Assembly (NCBI GenBank): GCA_036245805.1
Contig: BTRK01000005.1
Coordinates: 2,232,001-2,296,000 of the forward strand
Direction: 5' to 3'
DNA from: Pristionchus mayeri
Lineage: Eukaryota > Nematoda > Chromadorea > Rhabditida > Neodiplogasteridae
Length of the DNA stretch: 64,000 nt
The position numbers and the translations under genes were made by a program. Shown here piece after piece: positions 35,561-47,420 of this stretch (positions within the stretch are counted from its first letter, which is position 1; each line of letters starts with the position of its first letter). Under the pieces are notes generated by a model. It did no database searches. It was not told where the DNA came from and saw nothing but the letters and a program-made list of their open reading frames with translations.

Positions 35561-36510
35561 CGCCCGAATGGCTCGCTGATCGCGGTGCGATTCAAAAGAG
35601 GAGAAGGAGGAAGGGAGAGGTATGGGTTTCATCGAGGTTCCTATACTCTCTTGCAATGATAGAACGCTGAGTACGGGGGGTGAACAAGGAATATGTTTCA
35701 TTGGCAGGACAAAGGACCAAGAGATTTGGACGCTCCGATATTTTCTTGGAATGCCTCTTAAAATTAAGATTAAAATTGGTCGACTTATATGCACGAATGG
35801 CACGATGATCGCGGTGCGATTAAAAAGAGAAGAAGGATGAAGGGAGAGGTATGGGTTTCATCGTGACTCTTCTCATTTCGCAAGTAATCTTGCTGGATCG
35901 TGGGGGATATAGGCTGAAAAGGCATATGTTTCATTGAAAGTCGAAATGACCGAGCGGGTTGCGATCAGCGATAGCTTCTTGCCACAAAGCGAAAAAAACT
36001 CAATTTAAAAAATTTACTTTAATTCCCGAATGGCTCGATGATCGCGGTGTGATTCAAAAGATGAGAATGATTAAGGGAGAGGTATGGGTTTCATCGAGGT
36101 TCTTATACTCTCTTGCAATGATAGATCGCTAAGTGCGGGGGTAAACGAGGAATACATTTCAGTGCAAGGTGAAATGTCCGATACTTTTCAGAGCTACGAT
36201 GGATCGTCTTCAAGCTGCTTACTATTAAAAAAACACTTCTGTGACCGAATGGCTCGCTGATCGCGGTGCGAATCAAAAGAGGAGAAGGAGGAAGAGAGAG
36301 GTAAGGTTTTAACTCTCCTCACATTTTTGCTGAATCTTAACTGTAAGCGATGGGCCCCATGTGTTTTATTTCAAAGTGAAATGCCCAAGAGGGACGGGTG
36401 CTCCGATGAATTCTCCTCAGGCTTCTCAAAATACTAAAAAAATAGATAGCATATCGACTTATATGCCCGAATGGCTCGCTGGTAGGGTGATTCTAAAGAG
36501 GAGGGAACTT
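35561..36510 (+). repeat. Tandem array of five diverged ~225 bp modules
   Basis: Units begin at about 35561, 35789, 36024, 36243 and 36465. Each begins CCCGAATGGCTCGCTGATCG or a variant, continues CGGTGCGATTCAAAAGAGGA and GAAGGAGGAAGGGAGAGG, then (units 1-3) TATGGGTTTCATCGAGGTTC and TACTCTCTTGCAATGATAG. The cores are well conserved while the sequence between them is not. ATCGC-GGT-GCGAT is a small hairpin in units 1, 2 and 4, with a wobble pair in unit 3. The fifth unit is truncated in the core. No protein frame is shared by the units. Confidence 0.8.
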
Positions 36511-37528
36511 CATCAGCCTGTCCAAATATGGCTGTGGTCCGATACAAGGAATCCACGAAAGGTTTCAATTACTAGCAATACATGGCCATCGTCGTAAATC
36601 CCCGGAACATTAAAGACGCCAGAAAAAACGAAAAATGCCCAGGAAGCTGCGGAAGAAAGGCAATATTTCGAACAACAGTTGTCCTTGGATTCTCGATATT
36701 TGAGTGGTCTAAACCGCTTCGTACTTAGAGAATGCCCATAGCTGGAAATAGTAACCAAAGACCGCGGACATGCCGCAGCTAAAAGCACTTGAGAGACGAG
36801 GGGAAGGAGGGAGGAAAGGAAGAAGTGGAAGGAGGAGACGATTTGTTCACACCACCACTACCAGCCGACTAGGCGACATTTGATGCCTAGGGTTTCCCCT
36901 CAGAATCCTCGGATTTCCTCTCCGGACCACTTCGAGTGTGACTATGCATTGGTCTGGATGAAAGATCGCATCTTGACTACAGCTGAACATCTAGGATAAC
37001 CTGAATCAAACTCACATAGCGTCACTGTATGTACGAACTTAGCCAGTGGGTAACAGAGTGAGACTATGCGCCCTCTTTATAAGAGATCGCTATAGTCGAC
37101 AGTCTTCGTAGTTCTTCAGTCTTCGTAAGTTGCGCATGAAGTAATTACCTTCAAAGTTGAGGAAGAGGTTCAAAACTATTTTGCATCACAACTAGGCAAC
37201 GGAACGACCAGAATTCACGAGTAATTATGTGAGTCGAGATCAAAGGAGACGCCCGGGAGCCACTCCTCCCCCAATTCGATTTGTTCCTGCGTTCCCGAGC
37301 CGTTTTTCGCTCGATCGCGTTTCTCATTTGCCTAGTTAACCTTGAATTTGTCTGCGCTCTCTCCACATCCCATGTTCTCTTTCCCACTCTCGCCTCCTAA
37401 CTTCTTCCCGATCAAAGTCAAGAGGGGTCAGCAAAGCAATTAGCAGCGCGAGAGCGATTGGAATGAGGATGGTGTGAAACGCGGGGAAAAACGGCTAGAG
37501 TAGTAGGGAAGAACTAGGGATGACACTA

Positions 37529-37575
37529 AGGTTCTCTTATTGAAATGTTTTTCTATCATTTTCAGATATGTTTCA
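37529..37575. mobile_element. Half copy of the GGGTTCTCTTATTGG MITE
   Basis: Only the left arm is present: TA, GGTTCTCTTATTGAAATG, then ATCATTTTCAGATATGTTTC. The right arm is missing. Confidence 0.6.
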
Positions 37576-37944
37576 AAAATGGAGGCGAGATGGAGTTCGC
37601 GCTTTACATTTTTTTTGTCGTGAGAGGCCTACAGAAATCATTGCGGATTGATCGTTTTTGAATTGAAAGAAAATGTGAAACTCAACCGGAACTTGATTCT
37701 GGAAAGAAAAAAAGTCGTGCATTACTAGGACAAAATCGTCTTCGATCATTAGCATGCAGCGCTATTACATTGAAAGAAGCTGTGAAACTCATCCGGAACT
37801 CAGAAAGGAAAAGAGTCTGGGAAGATATTCTCTATAGAAAAGTTGGAAAGGAAGTCGATGATTGCGCGAAAAGAAAGGGAAGAAAGGGCAGTGAAATTAG
37901 GGAGCGAACGGAAGGGGAATCCTCTCTAGATTCGGCATGTTCCG

Positions 37945-38036
37945 AGGGTTCTTCTGACCATCGAGAGAGCACGGAAACTGAAGAGAGAGAGGGAGAGAGA
38001 GGGAGAGAGAGGGAGAGAGCGAGAGAGAGAGTGAGT
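37945..38036 (+). repeat. CTCTCT hairpin right arm running into a GA microsatellite
   Basis: CATCGAGAGAGCACGGAAAC and TGAAGAGAGAG match a right arm and grade into (GAGAGAGG)n up to about 38036. Confidence 0.5.
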
Positions 38037-38269
38037 TGTTGAGAGATAAAGTGAGGCCTTCCATGACCCGCGGCAGTAAAAAGGATGCCCTTTTCGCGAG
38101 CGAGCACGATGAGAGGAACATTCGCGAGCTTGAAAAGGCTTTTATGAAGGCCTACTCTCGCAAGGTTCAGCAGGACTCTAACCCGAAAGCGAGTTGGCTT
38201 TCCTTAATATTTGCTCCTAGATAGTAGATGATTATGGATAGAATCACAATCAGGGAATGAACGTGTTTT

Positions 38270-39390
38270 AACTACACTCGCGAAATTTATGAAAATCGTG
38301 AAGCATAATGGAGAGCGATTCAAAATGTAGTATAAAATTGCGATTCAAAATGTAGTATGCTTCACGAAATATGAACATTCTAGATATGAACTTTCGAAAT
38401 GTTGATGCAATCGATGGCTGTTCAATAAGATAAAGAACATTATAAAATGCGGGAATAACGATCGTTTTCTGCCCTAACTGGAAACTACGAGGAGCGCCAG
38501 TATCCTCTTTCATCTCATGCTCGAAATATGAAATGCGATTCAAAAGGATTCAAAAATAGAAAATGCAAATCACTCAAATTCACGATGGAAATCTGATGCA
38601 TGCTCGTGAATTGGCTGCTGGGGCAAATAAAATAAACAAATTATAAAAACTGAACGAAATGAATTGACTATGTCGAGTCAGCAACGTAAGCCAACGTGAG
38701 TGAGAACAGAGGGAACGCTCGTTTTCTGCCCCAAAGGGGCCACTATGAGGAGTGCCAGTGTCCTATTTCATATCATGCTCGAAGTGCACGTCAAAAATGC
38801 TCTTCGCGAATAACATAAATCCTCTTAGACACGCTGTGATATGGCGTGGACTTCATAGGCGGCTCAAACACACAAGGGAAAGGACGCGAGGTGTACTCGC
38901 TATTTAAATGAGTTACTTGATTCAGAACAGAGGCCTCTTTCATCTCTAACTCTAAAATTACGCTTCAAAATATTAATATGCTTCGCGAATCACTGTAATC
39001 CTCGACCGCAAAAGCCGAAATTATTTCGGAGCCACAATTGGTTTGCAATAAAATATCAAATAATCAAAAGAAAAGCGCGAAGAACTCGCAATTGTGAGTG
39101 CGTTTCTTGGACGAGAAAAAGAAGGGAACGCTAGTTTTCTGCCCCCAACGGGCCACTACGATAGGAGTGCCAGTGTCCTCTATCTAACTCACAAATTGTT
39201 ATTAAAAATATAATAAGCTTCACGACAGCTTCAAATCCGCGATGACAAGTCACGAAATGTTGTATGAGTCAATGGGAATATGATCAATAAAAAGGGAAAA
39301 AATGGCTAAGACGGGAAAGGAACGCTCGTTTTCTGCCCCCAAGAGGGCCACTATGAGGAGTGCCAGTGTCCTCTTTCATCTCTCGCCCTC
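38270..39390 (+). repeat. Array of diverged modules with a conserved two-hairpin core
   Basis: Four cores lie at about 38459, 38711, 39124 and 39319. Three start GAACGCTMGTTTTCTGCCCC; the first is GATCGTTTTCTGCCCTAACT. All continue to a shared AGTGCCAGTGTCCTC-type end, then TTTCATCTC. A first stem is GCCCC-AAA-GGGGC, GCCC-CCAAC-GGGC or GCCC-CCAAGA-GGGC in the last three units. A second is GAGGA-nine bases-TCCTC. A companion motif, AATATGCTTCGCGAA (variants), recurs near 38345, 38800, 38965 and 39215. Nothing protein-like is shared. A small structured RNA repeated in tandem is one reading. Confidence 0.75.
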
Positions 39391-40674
39391 AGCACATAAA
39401 CAGCGATTATGCAAATAATGGAGAGGGCGAGAGAGGACAAGAGGAAGGAATCGGATAGATGACAGCTTGTTCATTAGCCCTGATTAGGTCCTTATTGAGA
39501 GGAGCCGGGGCGGGGTCGGCTCCGGAACGAGAACATTGAATCTGTCGAGAATCTATTCAAGCGTGTCGAAAATCACTAACTTTGCAGCAATTAGATGCAT
39601 GGAAGGGCAGAAATTGTACAAGTCAGAAGCTGAAGGGATTGCTATGTATGATAACCAGGAAAGAAAGAATTATTGTCCCTGGAAACATGTGCTTTGGACA
39701 TCAGGCGGCTGTTCATTTCGCACCGAAACAAGTGATCAAAGGATGGGTTCGATGCGAAAACACGGTAGATCAAAGCGCACCGAAACCATTTCGCCGCCGT
39801 ACCTGGTTGCCTAATTAGAATTCGGTTAGGTCTCGGTAATTCGCATTGCTCTCTCTCATTCACCTTTGAAACAATCGGTCTCTCCTCATTTGAGTGTTAT
39901 CTAGGCGAACAGAAAGGGCAAAGATCAGAGAGAGATGGAAACATGCCATTAGATTAGAGGCCGGGGCGTCAACAAAATGGGGCCGGTTTGGGGGCTAAAG
40001 GCGCGTCGGCAGATTGCATGGTAAGCGCGCGGAAAACATTGATAACTGGAACTGCTGAAGGATTAGGGAGATTGGCAGAGAGCACTTGGGCGAGTAAGTC
40101 ACTGAAGGGTACAAGGTCTCCATGCAGTTAGTTTTCCATCGTAACTAACTGAATCTGCCACTGATTCAGTTGGAAGCGAATGAAAACGAATTATGAATGA
40201 AGATGAAAGGTTGTGAAGGGTAACTAAAGTGCTCTTTCGAGAGTCAATCGTTGGCATCCTATTCATTAGCGTTCTCTGAATTCTACGAAAGCAGTTGATT
40301 ATTGAGCACTGAGTTTTCCCTACCTTGCTTGCAAAGAGTGTACACAAATTTACGAATAGAGAACTCCAGGAGGGCTGAATCACTGTGGACACGGGGTGGT
40401 GCAAAATCAGGAAAACAGCCATTCAGGAGTTGATGGGAAACGGCCGCGATCGGAAACAAGCACGGCGTGTGGTAGCAAAAAAAAAGTAACTGGGTCAGGT
40501 GACCCGCGCTGGACAAAAATCACGAACGTTGAGTGCATACAGCTATGCAGTGTGATGCAATAGTGATTGTGCAATAGTCACCAGCTGGGAATTACAAGGC
40601 CTGGGACAAGCCAATTTTCAGAACTTTCAGCAACTCATATCTACTAAAGTATCCATCTAGACAGATCGAGACTT

Positions 40675-41050
40675 GGGGGGGGGGGGGGTGACAACTGGTA
40701 AAACGACAACTGGTAAACTCGTCGCCGTTCCTTTGCAATTTTGCGCAGCGATTTGGGAGTTGTTTCATTATAACCAGTATGCGCTCCCCTACATTTGCAT
40801 ATATTAGTCTTGCTAAAAGGCGATCATGAGTTTTACTCCAAATCAACGACCCCGGGTTCATGGAATGTGCATTTCCATGACCCCCCATACGTTGAAACTC
40901 ATGATCGCCTGGTAACAAGACTAATACATTCACATGTATGGGATCGCATACTGATTACAATGAAACAACTCCCAAGTCGCTGCGCCAAATTGCAAAGGAA
41001 CGGCGACGAGTTTACCAGTTGTCGTTTTACCAGTTGTCACCCCCCCCCCC
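40675..41050. mobile_element. 376 bp foldback element with poly-G/poly-C ends and 8 bp target duplication
   Basis: The element runs from a 14-base G run to a C run. The arms of about 185 bp are inverted copies (TGACAACTGGTAAAACGACA; GGGAGTTGTTTCATTATAAC) that meet near 40865. CGAGACTT flanks it directly at 40667-40674 and 41051-41058. An 8 bp duplication is usual for hAT-type insertions. No ORF. Confidence 0.85.
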
Positions 41051-42898
41051 CGAGACTTGAGACCACTTCACCGTTCAATCTGTGACTAGATAAACATGTG
41101 AACATGCTAGAGAAACGGGATAAGTGCGCTTTTTCAGCATCACTCAACTCTTTTCTGACACTCACTGTTCCATCGCATCTCTCACTGGGAAAAAGAGCTG
41201 GTAATATGACAAACACATCACATAAATTTTGCCGACAAAAGTGCAAAATTCGCCAATTTTAGACCATGCAAGCGGTAGGCCAGACAATATGAGGTACAAA
41301 TGAAATGGAGACACGCTGATCTCCTTCTCACAGTGCAATAACTGGCGCGCACACATGTGTGAGAAATGGCAATAAACGGGCAGTGAAAACATCGTAAATC
41401 CGATTCAGATAAGTGCACTACGACAGAGGATTCGATCGATTCAATGGCAAATGATTGGATACATGAAACGAGATTGGATTTGAATCAAATGCATCGATGT
41501 GGAGTGTGGCAGCATGGACTAGGTTGCACGTCTGCTTTGTCTGTGAAGATGGGCCGACAACATAACGGACAACCAAAACCCAAAATAACGTTGCCACCGT
41601 TTGCAGTATTGCCCCACAGTAGATTCGCACAGAAAAATAACAAGAATACTGGTGAAGCTGGTATTTAGGTCATCATTCGATCTAAATCTTCATTGTATTA
41701 GACATGGGCAGCAGGAAGGTGATCGAGGCACAATGGATCGAGTCGTAAAAGATGGCACAATAATTAGTGACCTCCTTAGAGTGCGCAGGTGATCAGAACA
41801 ACACGCCTATTCATTACCGAGAGACAGACGGGGGTTTACAAGAGATTGGCCGGCGAGGAAACTTACTTGAGATATATTTTTCCTGGACGGGGAGCATGCG
41901 CTTCAGAGCACAATATGCTTCGCTATGCATTCAAATTCGTGATGGTAAGTGTCGGAATGTTTGGGCTTGGATTGCTTGAAACCATAAAATATCACTATAC
42001 AGGGGTTTACACGGAGATTGCGAAAAATGTTTGAATAAAAAGTTAAATATAGTACGTTACTCGAGAAGAGAATGATGGGGTTTGCGGAATGCAGAGTGTG
42101 AGGAGTTTCGAATCAAAATGTGATTCAAAACTCTCGGAAAGTGAAGATTCAGAAATGCGCTCCGCCATTTTCTCGAACAAGTGCCCGCTACATTCCTGCC
42201 AGCCTATACATCAAATCACCCCTGCTCGCTACACATCTTTCAACGCGCCGCTCTCTCAATAACGTGCATTCCCTCGCTTTCTCTCGCCGACTAGACGACA
42301 TGTTTAACAGAAAGAGTAAGGCTATTGCCCTTTCAACAAGGCAAGGCCCGGGGGAGAGGAGGCTATGGAGGTGGATCAATCTCAATAACTAATACATCGG
42401 CCCTCAGGGGTCGAGAGTGGGGTCTTTGAGAGCGCCGATGGAAGAACGGCCTATTGGAAATGACCGCGATCGCGATTGGTGAGGTCAGAGAAGATGAGAG
42501 AGCAGGGAATTCGGAGAGAGAGACAGAGAAAAAGCAAATCCCATTAGGCGAGAACGATCAGCGGATGTGCTAGAGTGGAGGAGAATTTTGGAGCTATTTT
42601 GAGCCTATTCTAGTATTATTTCCGTGAAGCTATCCAGAAATTTGGAATGTTCGATTTAATTTAAGCCGATTATTCTGATGAAATTGTAGATGATAGGATG
42701 CGGAAGAGGAGTAGGAAGAGGACGAAAACAACATAACGGTGAAGAAAAGGTAGACTCATTCTAGATTAGGCGCATAAATCTGATGCCACAGATGGTTTCA
42801 AGAGGGAAGAGGAGAAGGAGGAGGAGGAGGAAGAGCCCGTGTTATCCAATCTCATGCATGCCCTAATGAGACAGTCTGCGGGTACTCAAGTGATTTAC

Positions 42899-43061
42899 GG
42901 GTTGAGTTTCAGGGGTTAGTGATGATGAGGAGAGATTGGTTTTCGATGCTGTGCAAGCTCAGAGTGGAACAAACATATTGAATCGAAAAAATAAGATCTA
43001 CAGTTCACGATTTGCAAAATATAGGTGGAGTTTCAGGGGTTCATCAAGATGAGGAGAGATC
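42899..43061 (+). repeat. Diverged tandem pair, about 125 bp period
   Basis: GGAGTTTCAGGGGTT (first copy TTGAG...) plus GATGAGGAGAGAT is repeated at 42903 and 43028, with unrelated sequence between. Confidence 0.65.
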
Positions 43062-44215
43062 ATTCTATGGCAGTCATTAGCACGTGCGATGGAAAAATAA
43101 AATAACAATTAATGATCGGAGCTACATCTAAGGGACATTTTACTCAAGAGCTTAAAAAGAGAGATGAGTAGGAATGATTTGAGTGACGATATTTCCTAAA
43201 TTATATTTTCATATGATTTGACATGTCGACGGCATTGAATAAATGTGATCGCCCGGAAAATTATCTCAACTGTGAAACATATCTTTCTCAGCTCGTGTTA
43301 AAGAAATCGAATATCGGCACTTTGGCAAGTTAGGTCTCAGACGCTTCACAATGTCAATTTTCACTTTTAAAATTCTTCTTTTGGTATCGGAGCAAAAAAT
43401 ATAAACTCTAATACAATTGGCCAAACGCATGATTGGAGCAGTTTAACGATCCCTGAACAGCTTCTGCATCACAAAAGAAGCGCCAGATCGAGTTTCCTAG
43501 CGCTCTTTGACCTACAGCTTTTTCAACCACCGAAGAAAAGGCGCTACTCCCGTCACGCGATGCCGATTCTGTATGCAGAAATCTCGCCTCTCTATCTCCC
43601 TCCCTCCCTCCCTCTCTCGCTCTTCTTCTCTGCACTCTCCTCGATCTCCACATTCTCTCGTTTCCGGCTCTCTTTCTCGGCCACCCCCTACAGATGTCAA
43701 TACAAGGCACAATGGGCTCAACACATTGGCCGAGGGGGGGAGGTGCAAATAACTGGTGAGAGATGGAATATGTGCGATGGTCATCGAACAAGCGGATTGA
43801 GCGAGCAGCTGTGTTCTTTCTAGAGTTCGTAATTCGGGCCTTCGTCTGTTTATACTCTCTAGACCGGTCGAGCCGTGAGCGATTGTGTAAAATGAAGACA
43901 GTGTGGTATCGTTTCCAGAACTATAGTTCTGTCCAGTGGACTAGTTGGGAATCCACCTAGACGGTATACCAGTGAAGTCAATGTCAATACAATCAGCAAT
44001 CACACCATAAATGGTGATTGAGAGCTACTATCAAAACGGGCTATGTTTCAGGCGCAATTGACTTTAACATCTGATCATGACATAATAGTTCTGTAGAGGT
44101 TCCGGTTGGAAAACAATCAATAACAATATTTCAATCATCCGGAAAGTTCCGAAACGATAGTACTGTGAATTGGCTTCAGAAATTCACGTATTTCGGAGGG
44201 ATTATTCCGCAGGCG

Positions 44216-44308
44216 AGCAATGATCTGACTCTCTTCAGTTTGCACGCTCTCTCGCTGGTCAGAGAGACGAGAGAGCGTGCAAACTGAAGAGAGTCAGGCG
44301 ATTGCTTC
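44216..44308. mobile_element. Hairpin MITE (CTCTCT family), best-preserved copy
   Basis: GCAAT, then TCTGACTCTCTTCAGTTTGC and ACGCTCTCTCG, face a perfect inverse ending GAGAGTCAG and ATTGC. The stem exceeds 30 bp without a mismatch, around a loop of about 12 nt (CTGGTCAGAGAG). It serves as the family consensus. Confidence 0.8.
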
Positions 44309-45299
44309 CGCCGATTGAATCACTAATTGGAGGAATGCTAATGAGACGCACGAACGTCTCGTCAAAAAGCGCGCAGGTGGTTGTCAGAAATCTGAGAGCG
44401 GCGAGAGAGTGCGGAGGAAAAGTGGGAGAGCGCAGACGGGGATTGCGCAAAAGTGTGCAACTCGACGCAACGACTGATTTTGAACTCGAACTAATGACAA
44501 TTTCAAGAAAATGGAAAGAAAATAGCCACAGACTCGCTAGTGAGCCTCGTTATTAGCTATATTTGGCTGGGAATGCGCCTTAGACGAGAGGGGAAAACTG
44601 CTGAAATTCGAGGAATAAGAGTGCTTGCAGGAGAAGATATCCAATGCGACTATTCGTTCTGCTTATGGTATTGTTGGTTGCGCTTGCTTTCGTTGTCTCT
44701 TCCTCAGTCTATTCCTTTTTCGAACTATAAAAACTGGTGATTCAATGACAGAGCTCGAAAAATGTATAGCGTACTCGCAGAATTTGCCGGCTATGAAACC
44801 AGCATGGGATAAAAAACGAGAGTGCGATAAACAGTGAGACGAAACTCGGGAGGAAATGGAAAGGAAGCTCAAGTGTTCTCGAGATGCAATTGGATAATCT
44901 CAGTGAACGTAAGCCGTTTTGCCTATTTTAGTCAGTTTACAATTGAACAAAGATGCAAATCTCGTGTCGCGATTTTCAAATAGCGAACGAACTAGATCAG
45001 AATCACTTGCGAATCCTCAAAGGTGCCGAGAGCATCAATGTTATGAGTGATCCATCATCGGGGCTGTAATAACTTCACACCCTCTCAGGTGGCAGAACGA
45101 CACTGGATCAACTGGAGAAAGATTAGGGAGATTTGAGAGAGTGCAGACAGAGAGAGAAGGCGAGAGAACAGGCGAAATGAAGAGAGCAGGCGAAACGAAG
45201 AGTGTATCGGATTTGCAATGTGGCTTGTAATCCAACGCGCCGCGACCTTTCACGCCTCAGGGCATGCTTCGAGGGAGATGAAGGTGGGACTAATCGACA

Positions 45300-45365
45300 G
45301 ATTCTCCTCATTTCGCGCGCTCTCTCGCTCTCTCTAACCGGCAAGAGTGTGCAATGTGAGGAAAC
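45300..45365. repeat. Degraded CTCTCT hairpin
   Basis: CTCATTTCGCGCGCTCTCTC and CTAACCGGCAAGAGTGTGCA, then ATGTGAGG. The arms are partly complementary. Confidence 0.5.
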
Positions 45366-45838
45366 TAACTCGAAGAAGGCATGAAACAGCTTTCTGTCCG
45401 GAGGGAGAACATGGAATAACGAGAGAGTCCAGAGAAGGAATTAAGCAAGAGCAGGTAAATGGACTAGCGGGCGCGCCCGCTAAAAGTGCCGAAAACGCAG
45501 GCATCCGGAAAATTAGCCAGGGACTGCGCTGAAAAAGGAGAGAAAGAGGCTGAAGAAGCTGAAAAGGTGAGCAAATCGCGCCAAAAAAAGTATCTTTTTT
45601 TAGTTTTTTACGAGGCAACATAAAAAAGGGACTAAAATCGAGCCTTGTGGCGACGCGAACACTGTGAATGAACAATGAAAAAATAACTGTGATTGATCAT
45701 CGTCACGTAAGTTGTACATTCTGATATTTTTTACGTACGAGGGCTAGAACCATCGGCAAAAGTTCGAACTTGCGTGATCTTAAGACAACGGTGAAACATA
45801 GCCGGAATACTCGTGAAAGCTAAGTAGTGAGGATTGAT

Positions 45839-46284
45839 ATTATCAGATCATTGAAAGAGGATCTCCTATTATAATCCCTACTCACAACGATTACGCATAT
45901 TGGAAAACGGTGGAAAGCAATGACGGATTAACATTATCAGACGTAGGCCTTGCGAGGACCTCCCCTAGTATAATCCCACAGCGTATCCCGCATGCCATGT
46001 CAAACACGACCAAACGCTCACGAGGGTGCAACTAACTGCTAACGTCAAGCCGGGAACATGAGCCAATTTTGCGAAATTGCCGAGAAGAATTCGTCAAATA
46101 AAGTGGATCAAGATTATCAATGAAATGCCAGAGGACCTTCCCTAGTATAATGCATATGCAAATGGCTGAAGCATTATCAAAAACACAGTTTGACGAATTA
46201 AAATTATCAGACGCCGGCCTTGCGAGGACCTCCCCTAGTATAATCCCCATACGCGCCCTCAGCGTATCCCGCATGCCATGTCAC
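45839..46284 (+). repeat. Array of diverged modules with core GAGGACCTCCCCTAGTATAA
   Basis: Cores at about 45859, 45954, 46131 and 46224 read GGATCTCCTATTATAATCC, GGACCTCCCCTAGTATAATC, GGACCTTCCCTAGTATAATG and GGACCTCCCCTAGTATAATC. Spacing is about 95, 177 and 94. The second and fourth are part of a longer direct repeat (45922-46010 and 46190-46284) that also shares TTATCAGACG, GGCCTTGCGAGG and AGCGTATCCCGCATGCCATG. Confidence 0.75.
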
Positions 46285-46756
46285 TCATCTTCCTCTACTA
46301 GAACAATGTTTCTGTCTCTCTCGATGCGACAAGAATCTCGAGCGAGAGATAAGGGGGTGTGCAGAGAGCGCAGAGAAGCGCGGCTAGAGAGTGGTTCAAA
46401 ACAAGAGGGCGCTGTCCCCAAGGGACAAGAGGCTACACGCAATCTCGAGTATCTCGATAAATCTGGACCTACCGTAGGGATAACATGCAAATAACCTACC
46501 GTAGAATATTACAGGCTTATCGTGAACTGACTCCATTCATGATCTCTGCCAGGGGAGAGATCAAGAGAAATGAAGAGGCATTTCTGACTAAGCTGCCCCC
46601 AGATTAGAACAAATTGCCAACAACACTCAATCAATGGCACTGTTAGCCCATTAGAACAAATCTGTCAGCGACTAGAGACAGAGAGGGATAGAAGAGATGG
46701 CTATCATAGTCTGTTTGCGCAGTCTAATCTTTTCCTTCCTACTTCTAAGCTCCTTC

Positions 46757-46818
46757 TCGATTCTACTCACTCTCTAGTCAGTTAGAGAGAGTGAGAGAGC
46801 ACGGGAAACGAGGAGAGT
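46757..46818. repeat. CTCTCT hairpin
   Basis: CTCGATTCTACTCACTCTCT and TTAGAGAGAGTGAGAGAGCA, then GGGAAACGAGGAGAG. The inner stem ACTCTCT/AGAGAGT is good, the outer part diverged. Confidence 0.5.
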
Positions 46819-47270
46819 TCCGCTGCTCAATGGTGACCCCTGGGGGCATTGTACAGAAGTGGGGGATAGTTGCCCCCTGACGAGAGTGTGACAACTATTT
46901 GTTGGAGATGAAGTGGGAGGCACTTGAGAGCGTCAGTTATTAACACTAGCAAGTTGGTTTTGCAGGGAAATGAGGTACGGGGATTTTTTCTCATTTTCGA
47001 CAATGAATGAATCTCAATTTCATGTCCTACCTAAATTGTCGGATACCACACGATTTGAGAATCTATGATAGTAGAGAAGCATAAGCAGAAGAGTGAGGAA
47101 GAGTGGGGAGAATTGAGGAAATATATGGACAGAGAGGTTTGAGGTTGCAGAAACGCGCCAGATTGCCTAAAGAAGATTGCCCTCGCTCCCGCTTTTTTGG
47201 GACTTTGAGGCGCTTAGCACGAGAAAGGTCGCAGCGGGGCTATTGAGATTAAGAGTTGAGATTGAACTTT

Positions 47271-47420
47271 GTCGAGAGAGTATGTGGTTTGGAGAGAGTG
47301 CAGAGAGAACTGGAGAGTAAGGAAACCTCTCGGTGGACAGAACAACGAGATAGTAGGGGACATGGAGAGGGCATTCTTTGGGAGAGAGTATGCGGTTTGG
47401 AGAGAGTGCAGAGAAGAAGA
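47271..47420 (+). repeat. Diverged tandem pair, about 114 bp period
   Basis: GAGAGAGTATGTGGTTTGGA and GAGAGAGTATGCGGTTTGGA are each followed by GAGAGTGCAGAGA. Confidence 0.7.

Noticed and set aside
35561..36500. tRNA or tRNA-like genes in the five-unit array
   Set aside because: A- and B-box-like words are too close together, and no acceptor or anticodon stem can be drawn.
43408..43823. Several long frames on both strands
   Set aside because: They overlap a CTCTCC/GGAGAG low-complexity patch; products are Ser/Leu or Arg/Glu runs.
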